A stretch of DNA of 64,000 bases from Eubacterium sp. (GTDB lineage Bacteria; Bacillota; Clostridia; Lachnospirales; Lachnospiraceae): the NCBI GenBank assembly GCA_017475235.1, contig JAFVGA010000006.1, forward strand, positions 124,001 to 188,000, in the 5' to 3' direction. The translations under genes and the position numbers were made by a program. The notes beneath the pieces are model-generated. The model was not told where the DNA came from, made no database searches, and was given only the letters and a program-made list of their open reading frames with translations. Of this stretch, positions 48,823-57,572 are shown piece by piece; the first letter of the stretch is position 1; each line of letters starts with the position of its first letter.

Positions 48823-49392
48823 TTATTTTTTAAATTTCATTCCAGCATCCCATGCTTGACCAACTTTATCACCAATCTCATAATATCCACTTTGGAAATT
48901 ATCAAATGAAATGGCATTAAGTTTTCTAGGGTCTACTTTTCCATTCTCATCTATAACTTCTTCATCTGCAGCCACATTTACAATTGTACCTACAACGGCA
49001 TGAAGATTGTCTGTCTCAACAATCTCAGCTAATTCACATTCCATAACCAAAGGAAACTCATCAATTATTGGTGCATTTACTTTGTCGCTCTTAATGGCTG
49101 TGTAACCTGTTCTTTCAAACTTGTCCTCAACATCGTTTGCAGAATCAATGCCGAAATAATCAGCGCCATCCATATGCGCTTTATCTGAAATACTAACAGT
49201 AAACGCTTTAATCTTTCTGATGTTCTTTGTCGTTTTATGAGGCTCACTAATAAATAATGCTATTTTATCCCTAGCACAAATATTTCCCCATGCAGCATTC
49301 ATAACATCCACATTTCCTTCTTCATCGTAAGTTGCAATCATTAGCACCGGCATTGGATATACCGCCTGCAAAATACCTAAATCTTTCTTCAT
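48823..49392 (-). CDS. Flavin reductase family (flavoredoxin-like) protein
   Basis: A 189-residue FMN-binding split-barrel protein. VMIATYDEEGNVDVMNAAWG (about 17-36) and ISEPHKTTKNI with FTVSISDKAHMDGADYFG are typical of the flavoredoxin/flavin reductase domain. It probably binds FMN and transfers electrons; no partner oxygenase is adjacent. AAAGGAG precedes the ATG. Confidence 0.88.
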   Translation of the reverse strand: MKKDLGILQAVYPMPVLMIATYDEEGNVDVMNAAWGNICARDKIALFISEPHKTTKNIRKIKAFTVSISDKAHMDGADYFGIDSANDVEDKFERTGYTAIKSDKVNAPIIDEFPLVMECELAEIVETDNLHAVVGTIVNVAADEEVIDENGKVDPRKLNAISFDNFQSGYYEIGDKVGQAWDAGMKFKK

Positions 49393-49422
49393 GTCAATCT
49401 CCTTTACTTAAATTATATCGTT

Positions 49423-49893
49423 CTATTTATTGTTTAATATTTCCTTTTTCAGACTTCTGAAAAAAGCATTTAATCCTTTGACTATATCATCATATGTTAC
49501 ATCAAAATTTCCTGTATACCATGGATCAGCAATATCTCTGTCTTCTCGTGCAAAATCTAATAGTTTGTAAACTTTACCTTCAACATCAGGACCAATCATA
49601 CGATTAATATTTCTAATGTTTGCTTCATCCATTCCAATAATGTAATCGTATTTTTCATAATCTTGTTTACAAATTTGGTATGCTCTATGATTCTCATACG
49701 GAATACCAACTTCATCTAGTTTGCTTCTAGTACCATAATGAAGACCATTCCCTATCTCCTCAGTGCTAGTAGCTGCCGAATCAATATAAAACTGATTTGT
49801 CAAATCATCTTTATCTATCATATTTTGAAAAATATATTGCGCCATTGGAGATCTACATATATTTCCATGGCAAACAAACAAAACTTTTATCAT
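49423..49893 (-). CDS. Low molecular weight protein-tyrosine phosphatase
   Basis: A 156-residue LMW-PTP. The active-site loop CHGNICRS (V-x-C-x5-R-S) is at residues 7-14, and the general-acid Asp is in DPWYTGNFD (about 126). It removes phosphate from tyrosine, or arginine in the YwlE type. The start is the ATG at 49893 (MIKVLFVCHG) with GGAGA in front; two upstream ATGs would overlap the Nudix gene. Confidence 0.92.
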   Translation of the reverse strand: MIKVLFVCHGNICRSPMAQYIFQNMIDKDDLTNQFYIDSAATSTEEIGNGLHYGTRSKLDEVGIPYENHRAYQICKQDYEKYDYIIGMDEANIRNINRMIGPDVEGKVYKLLDFAREDRDIADPWYTGNFDVTYDDIVKGLNAFFRSLKKEILNNK

Positions 49894-49912
49894 GTAATTC
49901 TCCATTATGTTA

Positions 49913-50395
49913 TTATCTTTCATCGTTTAAAAAATTTTTCACAGAATCAACTGGATTTTTCAGCTCACTTCTGAAAAATTCAGGATAATATTTTATTGGA
50001 TCATCCAAATCAATCCATTTCAAAAACTCTTCTTCACCATCTTCAGTAATGCTCATATTTGTTGGTTCGAAGTCACACGGAACTTTCATATAGTAATAAT
50101 AAGAAACCTCATATATTAGTTTCCCATTATTATGTGGAGTATCGCCATAAAAATAATTTTCATGAATAAAACCTAATCTATCCACTTCTAACTTATGACC
50201 AGTCTCTTCAAATACTTCTCGAACAATTGCCTCTTCAGAGGTTTCACCAAACTTTAATCTTCCACCAACGGAATACAAATATTCAGGCCTCTTTACGCAC
50301 CCTACCATAAGTAATTTATTGTTCTTCATTATTATTGCACCTACACGAATATTTATAAGACCATTGTCGCATGGTGTTGTCATATCAATATTCAT
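49913..50395 (-). CDS. Nudix hydrolase
   Basis: A 160-residue protein with a complete Nudix box, GRLKFGETSEEAIVREVFEETGH (about 45-67; GX5EX7REUXEEXGU), the metal site for cleaving nucleoside diphosphate derivatives. The substrate cannot be deduced. AGGAGA precedes the ATG. Confidence 0.9.
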   Translation of the reverse strand: MNIDMTTPCDNGLINIRVGAIIMKNNKLLMVGCVKRPEYLYSVGGRLKFGETSEEAIVREVFEETGHKLEVDRLGFIHENYFYGDTPHNNGKLIYEVSYYYYMKVPCDFEPTNMSITEDGEEEFLKWIDLDDPIKYYPEFFRSELKNPVDSVKNFLNDER

Positions 50396-50466
50396 AATAT
50401 CTCCTAATCTAATCTCTTAATAGAACAATCTTTTATGTTTGTATGTCAAAGTTTTTATCCATCATT

Positions 50467-50940
50467 TTATAATATTTTTTCCATTCCAATTTTTTGTGGA
50501 ACTAGTCCCATTTTTTTATAAAACTCTAATGCACCCGGATTACATTCCCATACGTTTAGAGTAATGTTATAGAAATCATTATCTTTGGCGAAGTTTACAA
50601 CATAATCATATAGACTTTTTCCAATGTTCTGGCCTCTAATATTTTCATCCACACAGATATCGTCAATATAAAGAGTCTTTATATCTGTTAGAACATTATG
50701 ATCAATTTCTTGTTTGCAAACACAAAAAGCATGGCCCAATACATTTTCATTTTCGTCCACATATACAAACACAGGAGTCTTCTCATTTTTAAATAATTCC
50801 TTTAGTTCATCCTCGTTATATTTATATGCTGGACCTTTAAAAATATCAGGCCTTGCATCATGATGAATCTTATCTATTTGAAGTAATAGTTTTAAGATTC
50901 CTTCTATATCTGATTCTGTTGCTTTTCTGATTTTACTCAT
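50467..50940 (-). CDS. GNAT family N-acetyltransferase
   Basis: A 157-residue acetyltransferase. The acetyl-CoA loop is NIRGQNIGKSLYDY (R/Q-x-x-G-x-G/A, about 108-121), followed by the C-terminal NVWECNPGALEFYKKMGLVP. The substrate is unknown. The ATG at 50940 with AGAGGT is preferred over an ATG at 50961 inside the recU end. Confidence 0.88.
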   Translation of the reverse strand: MSKIRKATESDIEGILKLLLQIDKIHHDARPDIFKGPAYKYNEDELKELFKNEKTPVFVYVDENENVLGHAFCVCKQEIDHNVLTDIKTLYIDDICVDENIRGQNIGKSLYDYVVNFAKDNDFYNITLNVWECNPGALEFYKKMGLVPQKIGMEKIL

Positions 50941-50953
50941 TATTACCTCTTTT

Positions 50954-51490
50954 TTACTCATCTCTCGATGATAAATCTTTTTGTAATTGTTCTAAATAAT
51001 GAACTAGAACACCTGACGATTGACTAATCAAATAAGATTTATCAATCTCATCATATGTAAAGCTTTTTCTTCCTCCGTTCTCTCCTCGCTCGTAAAAAGC
51101 TAAAACATCTTTAAATGGTAAATAATATATTTCGTTTTTATGCGTAAACATTAAAACTATAAATGAAATTCCACCCTGTGCTTCAAAATCTTTCATAAAC
51201 TGTACTTGATGCTCATGAATATTCATTAGTGGGTAAGTGTCTTTGCCGCACTCTTTTGCGTCAAAACACACAGGTATTCCTTGAACTGTTCCAATGTAAT
51301 CGACTGTACTTTGTTTCTCAAAATAAGCTTTAGTGATATGTCTAGATTTCTGATCTATTTCCACAGGAGTAATTGGAGTTGGTATCTTTTGAATAAGTGC
51401 CAACCCTTGTTCTCTGTATTTATCATTTGTGCTGTTAATCATTTCCTCAAGCGTACTACCACGTAAGCCCTTAGAACTCCAATGTCCCAT
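50954..51490 (-). CDS. recU: Holliday junction resolvase RecU
   Basis: A 178-residue nuclease of the RecU family, which cuts four-way junctions in Firmicutes. GLRGSTLEEMINSTND (about 8-23) is the N-terminal family motif; STVDYIG, VCFDAKEC (the D...ExK-like metal site, about 72-79) and HEHQVQFMKDFEAQGG follow. In Bacillus recU pairs with a PBP gene; here it stands alone between a pseudouridine synthase and small enzymes. AAAGGAG precedes the ATG. Confidence 0.92.
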   Translation of the reverse strand: MGHWSSKGLRGSTLEEMINSTNDKYREQGLALIQKIPTPITPVEIDQKSRHITKAYFEKQSTVDYIGTVQGIPVCFDAKECGKDTYPLMNIHEHQVQFMKDFEAQGGISFIVLMFTHKNEIYYLPFKDVLAFYERGENGGRKSFTYDEIDKSYLISQSSGVLVHYLEQLQKDLSSRDE

Positions 51491-51522
51491 AATTCTCCTT
51501 TACACCCAGTAAATCCGGATAA

Positions 51523-52479
51523 CTAAAAATCTTCCACATCATCCATAAACTGATTAAAATCATTTGGATAATCTGCCATTATTCTTTTGCCTGACAATCC
51601 TTCAAACCCATCTGGTAAATCATTAAACTTCAAAATCCATGCATGTAGCAATTGGTTCTTAATCTTTGGATATTTTTTATTAGTCTTTTCGTTTCCATAC
51701 TTTCTATCTCCAATAATCGGATGGCCAATACTAGCAAGATGTGCTCTTATTTGATGTGTCTTTCCAGTGATAAGTTTAACTTCAAGAATAGTCACTCCTT
51801 CGCCAAAGTCAATCGGTTCAAAAGAAGTCTCGATTCTATCACCACCGTTGTCTGTTTCAGAAATTGAAACCTTATTAGTCTTTTCATCTTTAAGAAGATA
51901 ACCATTAAGTTCCATTCCATCATCCAGTATTCCATCTACCACAGTTAAATAGTATTTATCTACACTTCTTTCTTTAATAACTTCAGACATTACCTGTAGA
52001 CCTTTTAGTGTCTTTCCTGCAACTACTAGTCCACTTGTATTTCTATCAAGTCTATTACAAATGCTAGGTTTAAATGTCTGTAGTTCTTCTTCAGTAATAC
52101 TATTATTCTTTAATAAATAAGAAATAATCATTTCATTAATAGACACATCAGAATCATCAGCCTTCTGCGACAATACTCCAGATGGCTTATTAACTATGAT
52201 CACATTTTCATCTTCATAAACTACATCAATATCTGAAGAAGTAACGTTAAAGTTAGTCTCACCTCTAAACTTAGCAATAGTTTCATCTTTCATATAAACC
52301 TTTACACTGTCATTTAGTTCTAAGATTTCTTTGCCGGAGGCTTTCTTATCATTGAGAACAATATTCTTTTTTCTAAGTTGTTTAAAAATGAAGCCACTTC
52401 CTGCTTCTTTAAAATATTTGAACAAAAATTTATCAAATCTTTGTCCTGCTTCATTTTTTCCGATAATTACTTCTTTCAT
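51523..52479 (-). CDS. RluC/RluD-type pseudouridine synthase (second copy in window)
   Basis: A 318-residue RluA-family enzyme with an N-terminal S4 domain (FIFKQLRKKNIVLNDKK, about 29-45), the catalytic motif NRLDRNTSGLV (about 142-152) with its aspartate, and KTHQIRAHLASIGHP near 243. Unlike the ylyB-type copy at 25111, NRLD replaces HRID, a pattern of the RluC-like branch. It overlaps the DUF3737 gene by four bases (ATGA). Confidence 0.9.
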   Translation of the reverse strand: MKEVIIGKNEAGQRFDKFLFKYFKEAGSGFIFKQLRKKNIVLNDKKASGKEILELNDSVKVYMKDETIAKFRGETNFNVTSSDIDVVYEDENVIIVNKPSGVLSQKADDSDVSINEMIISYLLKNNSITEEELQTFKPSICNRLDRNTSGLVVAGKTLKGLQVMSEVIKERSVDKYYLTVVDGILDDGMELNGYLLKDEKTNKVSISETDNGGDRIETSFEPIDFGEGVTILEVKLITGKTHQIRAHLASIGHPIIGDRKYGNEKTNKKYPKIKNQLLHAWILKFNDLPDGFEGLSGKRIMADYPNDFNQFMDDVEDF

Positions 52480-53309
52480 CCAGTTATTATTTCACCCTTC
52501 GCATTAGGATCATCCATAATTATTTCCTTTACACTTGGCACCTTGATAGTTCCACTCTTAGGATTTTTAATGCTATCAACCTCTGTTGTAATCTCAGCTT
52601 CCACGTCAGATTTTTCAAACGACAAATCACAATTTATCATTTTGCAATTAATAAGTTTTAAGTTTTTGCAATAACAAAGCGGTTGAGTTCCCTCGATTGT
52701 ACAGTTTTCAAAAGTAACATTTTCACAGTACCAAGCAAGATATTCACCCTTCACATAACAATCTTTAACTAAGATATTTTTTCCGTGCCAGAATGCATCT
52801 TTAGTATCAAAGTTGCAATTTGTAAAAACTGAGTCTTCAATATATTGGAAAGAATACTTACCAGTCATATGAACATTACTAAACTCGATATTTTTAGATC
52901 TCATCATAAAGTATTCTGCGTCAAAGTTTGAATTCTTAGCAATTATATTTTCATTATCCCAGCCAAATTCTGGGGACTTTACATTGCAATTTAAAATCTC
53001 AATATTGCTGCACTCACGAAGAGCCTTGATACCATGCATCTTAGTATTCTTTATCTGAATATTGTTTGAATACCAAAATGCAGCTCTACAAAGTTCTGTC
53101 ATCTCACAATTTTCAACCAACACATTATCATTGTGCCAGAATGGATAACGCAAATTGAAATAGCAATTCTTTGCCTCAATATTGTCTGCTTCCTTCATCG
53201 CACTCTCGCCATCTGCAGGTCCGTCAAATTTGCAGTTTAAAACCTGTATGCCATCTAATCCATACAGCGCTCTCTCCTCATCATGTTGTTCATCTTGGAT
53301 TACTTTCAT
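52476..53309 (-). CDS. DUF3737 family right-handed beta-helix protein
   Basis: A 277-residue protein made of repeated short strands with the pattern N-I-x-x-x-N-C/S (for example NIEAKNCYF, NIQIKNTKM, NIEILNCNV, NVTFENCTI), which gives a right-handed beta-helix of about ten turns. The opening GLDGIQVLNCKFDGPADGES is typical of the DUF3737 family. The function is unknown; it has no signal peptide, so it is cytoplasmic. AGGAG precedes the ATG. It lies between a two-gene ABC exporter and a pseudouridine synthase. Confidence 0.85.
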   Translation of the reverse strand: MKVIQDEQHDEERALYGLDGIQVLNCKFDGPADGESAMKEADNIEAKNCYFNLRYPFWHNDNVLVENCEMTELCRAAFWYSNNIQIKNTKMHGIKALRECSNIEILNCNVKSPEFGWDNENIIAKNSNFDAEYFMMRSKNIEFSNVHMTGKYSFQYIEDSVFTNCNFDTKDAFWHGKNILVKDCYVKGEYLAWYCENVTFENCTIEGTQPLCYCKNLKLINCKMINCDLSFEKSDVEAEITTEVDSIKNPKSGTIKVPSVKEIIMDDPNAKGEIITG

Positions 53310-53311
53310 AA

Positions 53312-55225
53312 TTATACTCCTGTCTGCAATTTAAAATATGTGCCCTTCGCAGCCATTAACTCTTCATGACTACCACGTTCTATTATTCTTCCTCGTTCCA
53401 TAACCATAATACAGTCACTGTTTTTAATAGTCGATAATCTATGTGCAATTACAAATGTAGTTCTACCTTTCATCAATGCATCCATACCTTCTTGGACTAC
53501 ACGTTCTGTTCTTGTATCAATGCTAGATGTAGCCTCATCTAAAATCAATGCTGGTGGATCTGCAATAGCTGCTCTTGCGATAGCAAGCAACTGTCTTTGT
53601 CCTTGACTTAAGGATGCCCCAGCCGATTTTAGCATTGTATTATATCCATCTGATAACTGGCGAATAAATCCATCTGCGTTTGCGAGTTTTGCAGCTTCGA
53701 TACATTCTTCGTCGGTGGCATTTAGATTTCCGTAGCGAATGTTATCCATTACCGTGCCGGTAAACAAGTGCGTATCTTGAAGCACCATACCAAGAGACCT
53801 ACGTAGATCTTTTTTCTTAATCTTATTTATATTGATATCATCAAATCTAATCTTTCCATCTTGGATATCATAGAATCTATTGATCAAGTTTGTAATTGTG
53901 GTTTTACCTGCGCCAGTGGATCCAACAAAGGCAATTTTTTGACCGGGCTCAGCATACATTTGAATATCATGAAGGACAGTTTTTCCTTCTACATATCCAA
54001 AATCAACACCATCCAATACCAACTTACCTTTAAGTTCTCTATAAGTAGTTGTATCCGATTCTTTGTGATAATGTTTCCAAGCCCAAAGGCCAGTGTGCTC
54101 TTCGCACTCGATAATCTCGCCATTTGAGTCTTTTTTAGCATTAACAAGTTCAACATAACCATCATCAACTTCCACATCTTCTTCAAGAAGTTTGAAAATT
54201 CTCTGACCACCAGCCAAAGCCATAACAATTGAGTTGATCTGCATTGTGATTTGGTTAATTGGTCTCGAAAACTGTTTACTGTAAGTCAAGAAACTAACTA
54301 ATGTTCCAATTGAAATGCCTAAGCCTAGAGGATTATTAATAGCAAGTAATGCACCTACCATAGCACACAAAACGTAACTCATATTACCTAGTTGAGCATT
54401 GATTGGTCCTATAATATTCGCATATTTATTAGCGTTATATGCAGAGTTTAACAATTTATCATTTAGTTCATTAAATCCTTCTACAGCTTGTTCTTCGTGG
54501 TTAAACACTTTAACAACTTTCTGCCCCGAAATCATTTCCTCTATATATCCATTTACATCACCTAAATCGTTTTGCTGAGCAGAGAAATATTTACCTGATT
54601 TAGCTGTTGTCTTTTTCATGATAATCAAAGTCACGCCAACCATCATCAACGCAACCAATGATAATACTGGGCTTAAGACAAGCATGCAAGCAAATGTACT
54701 TACAATCGTAATTCCACTTTCAAACACTTGAGGTAAACCCTGACTTATTAACTGTCTGAGTGTATCGATATCGTTTGTGTACATTGACATCACGTCACCA
54801 TAAGAGTGAGTATCAAAATACTTTATAGGTAAATCTTGCATATGGTTAAACATCTCATCACGAAGTTTTTTCATAGTACCTTGTGTGATGTAAACCATAA
54901 TCAAAGCCATAGTCAAAGCACATGCAATTCCTAGCAAATAGAAAATAGAAACTCTAAGAATAGCTTGGAATAAATCCTCGAAAGTTTTTTTGTTTTTAAG
55001 AATTGGCATTATATAATCGTCAATCAAATCTTTTGTAAAGTATGTTCCTTGTAGATTTGCAAAAATACTTGCAACAGAACAAAACATTACAATAATCAAT
55101 CGACCCTTATAGTATTTTGCAACAAAGCCTATTATTTGTTTCAATATTCTGAAAGGATGCTCAATCTTGGTATTAGCTCCCATACCTCTTCCGTGCATGC
55201 CTTTTACTACTCTTGCTTTAGCCAT
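53312..55225 (-). CDS. ABC exporter subunit with canonical ATPase site (heterodimer half)
   Basis: A 637-residue half-transporter: six membrane helices in about residues 40-340, then an ATPase with Walker A GSTGAGKTT, signature SLSQGQRQ and Walker B LILDEATSSID with the catalytic Glu. Between membrane part and ATPase is an insert of about 45 residues (VDDGYVELVNAKKD...GLWAWKHYHKES). It pairs with the upstream gene to form a heterodimeric multidrug-type exporter like BmrCD or TM287/288. AAAGGAGG precedes the ATG, 2 bases after the partner stop. The substrate is unknown. Confidence 0.92.
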   Translation of the reverse strand: MAKARVVKGMHGRGMGANTKIEHPFRILKQIIGFVAKYYKGRLIIVMFCSVASIFANLQGTYFTKDLIDDYIMPILKNKKTFEDLFQAILRVSIFYLLGIACALTMALIMVYITQGTMKKLRDEMFNHMQDLPIKYFDTHSYGDVMSMYTNDIDTLRQLISQGLPQVFESGITIVSTFACMLVLSPVLSLVALMMVGVTLIIMKKTTAKSGKYFSAQQNDLGDVNGYIEEMISGQKVVKVFNHEEQAVEGFNELNDKLLNSAYNANKYANIIGPINAQLGNMSYVLCAMVGALLAINNPLGLGISIGTLVSFLTYSKQFSRPINQITMQINSIVMALAGGQRIFKLLEEDVEVDDGYVELVNAKKDSNGEIIECEEHTGLWAWKHYHKESDTTTYRELKGKLVLDGVDFGYVEGKTVLHDIQMYAEPGQKIAFVGSTGAGKTTITNLINRFYDIQDGKIRFDDININKIKKKDLRRSLGMVLQDTHLFTGTVMDNIRYGNLNATDEECIEAAKLANADGFIRQLSDGYNTMLKSAGASLSQGQRQLLAIARAAIADPPALILDEATSSIDTRTERVVQEGMDALMKGRTTFVIAHRLSTIKNSDCIMVMERGRIIERGSHEELMAAKGTYFKLQTGV

Positions 55226-55227
55226 GA

Positions 55228-56985
55228 TTACTCGCCTCCTTTCTTGTCAAAGTCGGCGTTATCATTGGTCTGTTGATCGTACACTTCTTGGTAAATTTCA
55301 TTATTGGAAAGCAATTCCTCATGTGTACCAACACCATTGATTTTTCCATCGTCCATAACGATGATTCTATCTGCATCCTGAATACTACTAATTCTCTGTG
55401 CAATAATTAGTTTTGTTGTATCAGGAATCTTTTCTCTAAATGATTGTCTGATTTTCGAGTCCGTCAAAGTATCAACAGCACTTGTACTGTCATCCAAAAT
55501 CAAAATCTTAGGTTTTTTAAGTAGAGCTCTTGCGATACATAGTCTTTGACGCTGACCACCAGATACATTTGCACCACCTTGCTCTATCATAGTGTTATAG
55601 CCATCCTCACGTTCCATTATGAATTCGTGAGCGCATGCGAGTTTGGCTGCCTCGATACATTCTTCGTCGGTGGCGTCCTCATCTCCCCACTTGAGATTTT
55701 CCATAATTGTTCCACTGAACAAAACATTTTTTTGGAGAACAACGCTTACTTCTTTACGAAGAGTCTCTAGGTCGTAGACTTTTACATTTTTACCGCCAAC
55801 TAATAATTCGCCCTCGTTCACGTCATAAAGTCTTGAAATGAGATTTACAAAAGATGACTTAGCACTACCTGTACCACCCATAATTCCAATAGTCTCTCCA
55901 GAATCAATGTGAATATTTATATGATCAAGGACTGGAAGTTCAGATTTTTCATTATATCTGAAAACGACATTCTTAAAGTCAATAGAACCATCTTTTACAT
56001 CAAAGTCAGGATTATCGCAGTTTGTAATATCAGGTTCCTCGTTCAAAACTTGCGATATACGCTCAGCACTTGCCATGCTCAAAGTCAACATTACAAACAC
56101 AAATGATAGCATCATCAAACTCATCAATATGTTCATACTGTAAGCAAGCAACGATGTTAAGTTACCTGTAGTAAATGGCGCATGGTTACCAGTAGAAACA
56201 ATCATTTTTGCTCCTATCCAACTGATTGCGATAATACATGCATACATCGTAAACTGCATAGCTGGGAAGTTAAAAGAAACTATTTTTTCAGCCTTTATAA
56301 ACATTCGATAAATTGCATAACTAGCTCTTCCGAACTTGCCCTTCTCATAATCTTCACGCACATATGCTTTAACAACTCTCATAGCTGTTACGTTTTCTTG
56401 CACGTCTTCATTCAACTTGTCATAACGATCGAATACTTGCTTGAAATATTTATGTGCATTTAGAGTTATGATTGCAATTATTATTCCAAGAAATGCAACT
56501 GCGATAATATAAATCACAGCCATCTTTGGTGAAACTATAAACGACATAACAATGGCTGTAATCATACTGAATGGCGCTCTCACTGCCATTCTTAACAACA
56601 TCTGATATGCGTTTTGAACATTTGTTACATCAGTTGTAAGTCGTGTGACCAAACCTGACGTTGAGAATCTATCAATATTAGAAAACGAGAAAGTCTGAAT
56701 CTTTTCATACATTGCCTTTCTCAAGTTTCTTGCAAATCCAGCAGATGCTTTCGCACCAAAAACAGCACCAACGCCACCGGTGAACAATCCAGCCAAAGCT
56801 AGAATAACCATAATGACAGATGTGCTAGCAATTGTCTGCATATCTTTGTTCTCGATCGAGTCTATGATGCTCGCCATCAAAAGCGGAATAAAGTTTTCCA
56901 CTATTACTTCTGCCAGCATACCAACTGGTGTCATTATTGATGCAAACTTATACTGTTTTATTTCCTTAGCTAGGGTTCTTATCAT
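55228..56985 (-). CDS. ABC exporter subunit with degenerate ATPase site (heterodimer half)
   Basis: A 585-residue half-transporter with six membrane helices (about 15-310), Walker A GGTGSAKSS, signature NVSGGQRQRL and Walker B ILILDDSTSAVD. The catalytic glutamate is replaced by aspartate, the usual mark of the degenerate site in heterodimeric exporters, while the partner keeps Glu. Its ATG directly follows the coaE stop (TAAATG). Confidence 0.92.
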   Translation of the reverse strand: MIRTLAKEIKQYKFASIMTPVGMLAEVIVENFIPLLMASIIDSIENKDMQTIASTSVIMVILALAGLFTGGVGAVFGAKASAGFARNLRKAMYEKIQTFSFSNIDRFSTSGLVTRLTTDVTNVQNAYQMLLRMAVRAPFSMITAIVMSFIVSPKMAVIYIIAVAFLGIIIAIITLNAHKYFKQVFDRYDKLNEDVQENVTAMRVVKAYVREDYEKGKFGRASYAIYRMFIKAEKIVSFNFPAMQFTMYACIIAISWIGAKMIVSTGNHAPFTTGNLTSLLAYSMNILMSLMMLSFVFVMLTLSMASAERISQVLNEEPDITNCDNPDFDVKDGSIDFKNVVFRYNEKSELPVLDHINIHIDSGETIGIMGGTGSAKSSFVNLISRLYDVNEGELLVGGKNVKVYDLETLRKEVSVVLQKNVLFSGTIMENLKWGDEDATDEECIEAAKLACAHEFIMEREDGYNTMIEQGGANVSGGQRQRLCIARALLKKPKILILDDSTSAVDTLTDSKIRQSFREKIPDTTKLIIAQRISSIQDADRIIVMDDGKINGVGTHEELLSNNEIYQEVYDQQTNDNADFDKKGGE

Positions 56986-57564
56986 TTAGCACTCCATTGT
57001 TGATAAAGCAAAGTCAACTTGCTCAATTGTTTTGTCAAAACTTCCTGTATTGTCAATAAACTCATCGGCTGCAGAATTGTAATCTTCATCGTTTGGCTGA
57101 TTAGCAATAATAGCAACTGCTTTTTCTTTTGAATAACCTCTAGTCTCAACTAGGCGTCTAATTCTTTCTTTTTTGTCGCAGTATATAAACCAAAGTTCAT
57201 CAGTTAAATCAGCCACTTCCTCTCCTAAAAAAAGAGCTGACTCTACTACGATATATTTTGTTATAGCATTAGAAATCTGTTTAATGATTTCATTTATGGT
57301 AGGCGGATGAGTTAATTCATTTAACGCATCAAGTTTGTTTGGATCATTAAATGCAATATCCGCAATCTTATCTGAATTTATTTCGTCCCCGTCAAAAGCT
57401 TCTGGGAATATCTTTTTCACTTCCGCTTTCACTTTCTCGTCATTAAACAAAATATCGTGCGCAATTTTATCAGCCTCAATGATTACTGCATTGTGCTTAT
57501 CTTGCATATATTTTAATACTTCAGATTTTCCTGAGCCTATTCCGCCCATTACACCTATAACCAT
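56986..57564 (-). CDS. coaE: Dephospho-CoA kinase
   Basis: A 192-residue P-loop kinase for the last step of coenzyme A synthesis. VIGVMGGIGSGKSEV (about 2-16) is the P-loop, EADKIAHDIL (about 35-44) the substrate helix, LTHPPTINEI and VVESALFLGEEVADL the later motifs. Length is normal. AGGAGG precedes the ATG. It follows polA, an order often seen in Firmicutes. Confidence 0.95.
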   Translation of the reverse strand: MVIGVMGGIGSGKSEVLKYMQDKHNAVIIEADKIAHDILFNDEKVKAEVKKIFPEAFDGDEINSDKIADIAFNDPNKLDALNELTHPPTINEIIKQISNAITKYIVVESALFLGEEVADLTDELWFIYCDKKERIRRLVETRGYSKEKAVAIIANQPNDEDYNSAADEFIDNTGSFDKTIEQVDFALSTMEC

Positions 57565-57572
57565 ATTTCCTC

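Noticed and set aside
53312..56985. Two ABC genes as independent homodimeric exporters
   Set aside because: One has a degenerate catalytic site and the genes are 2 bases apart, which fits a heterodimer better.
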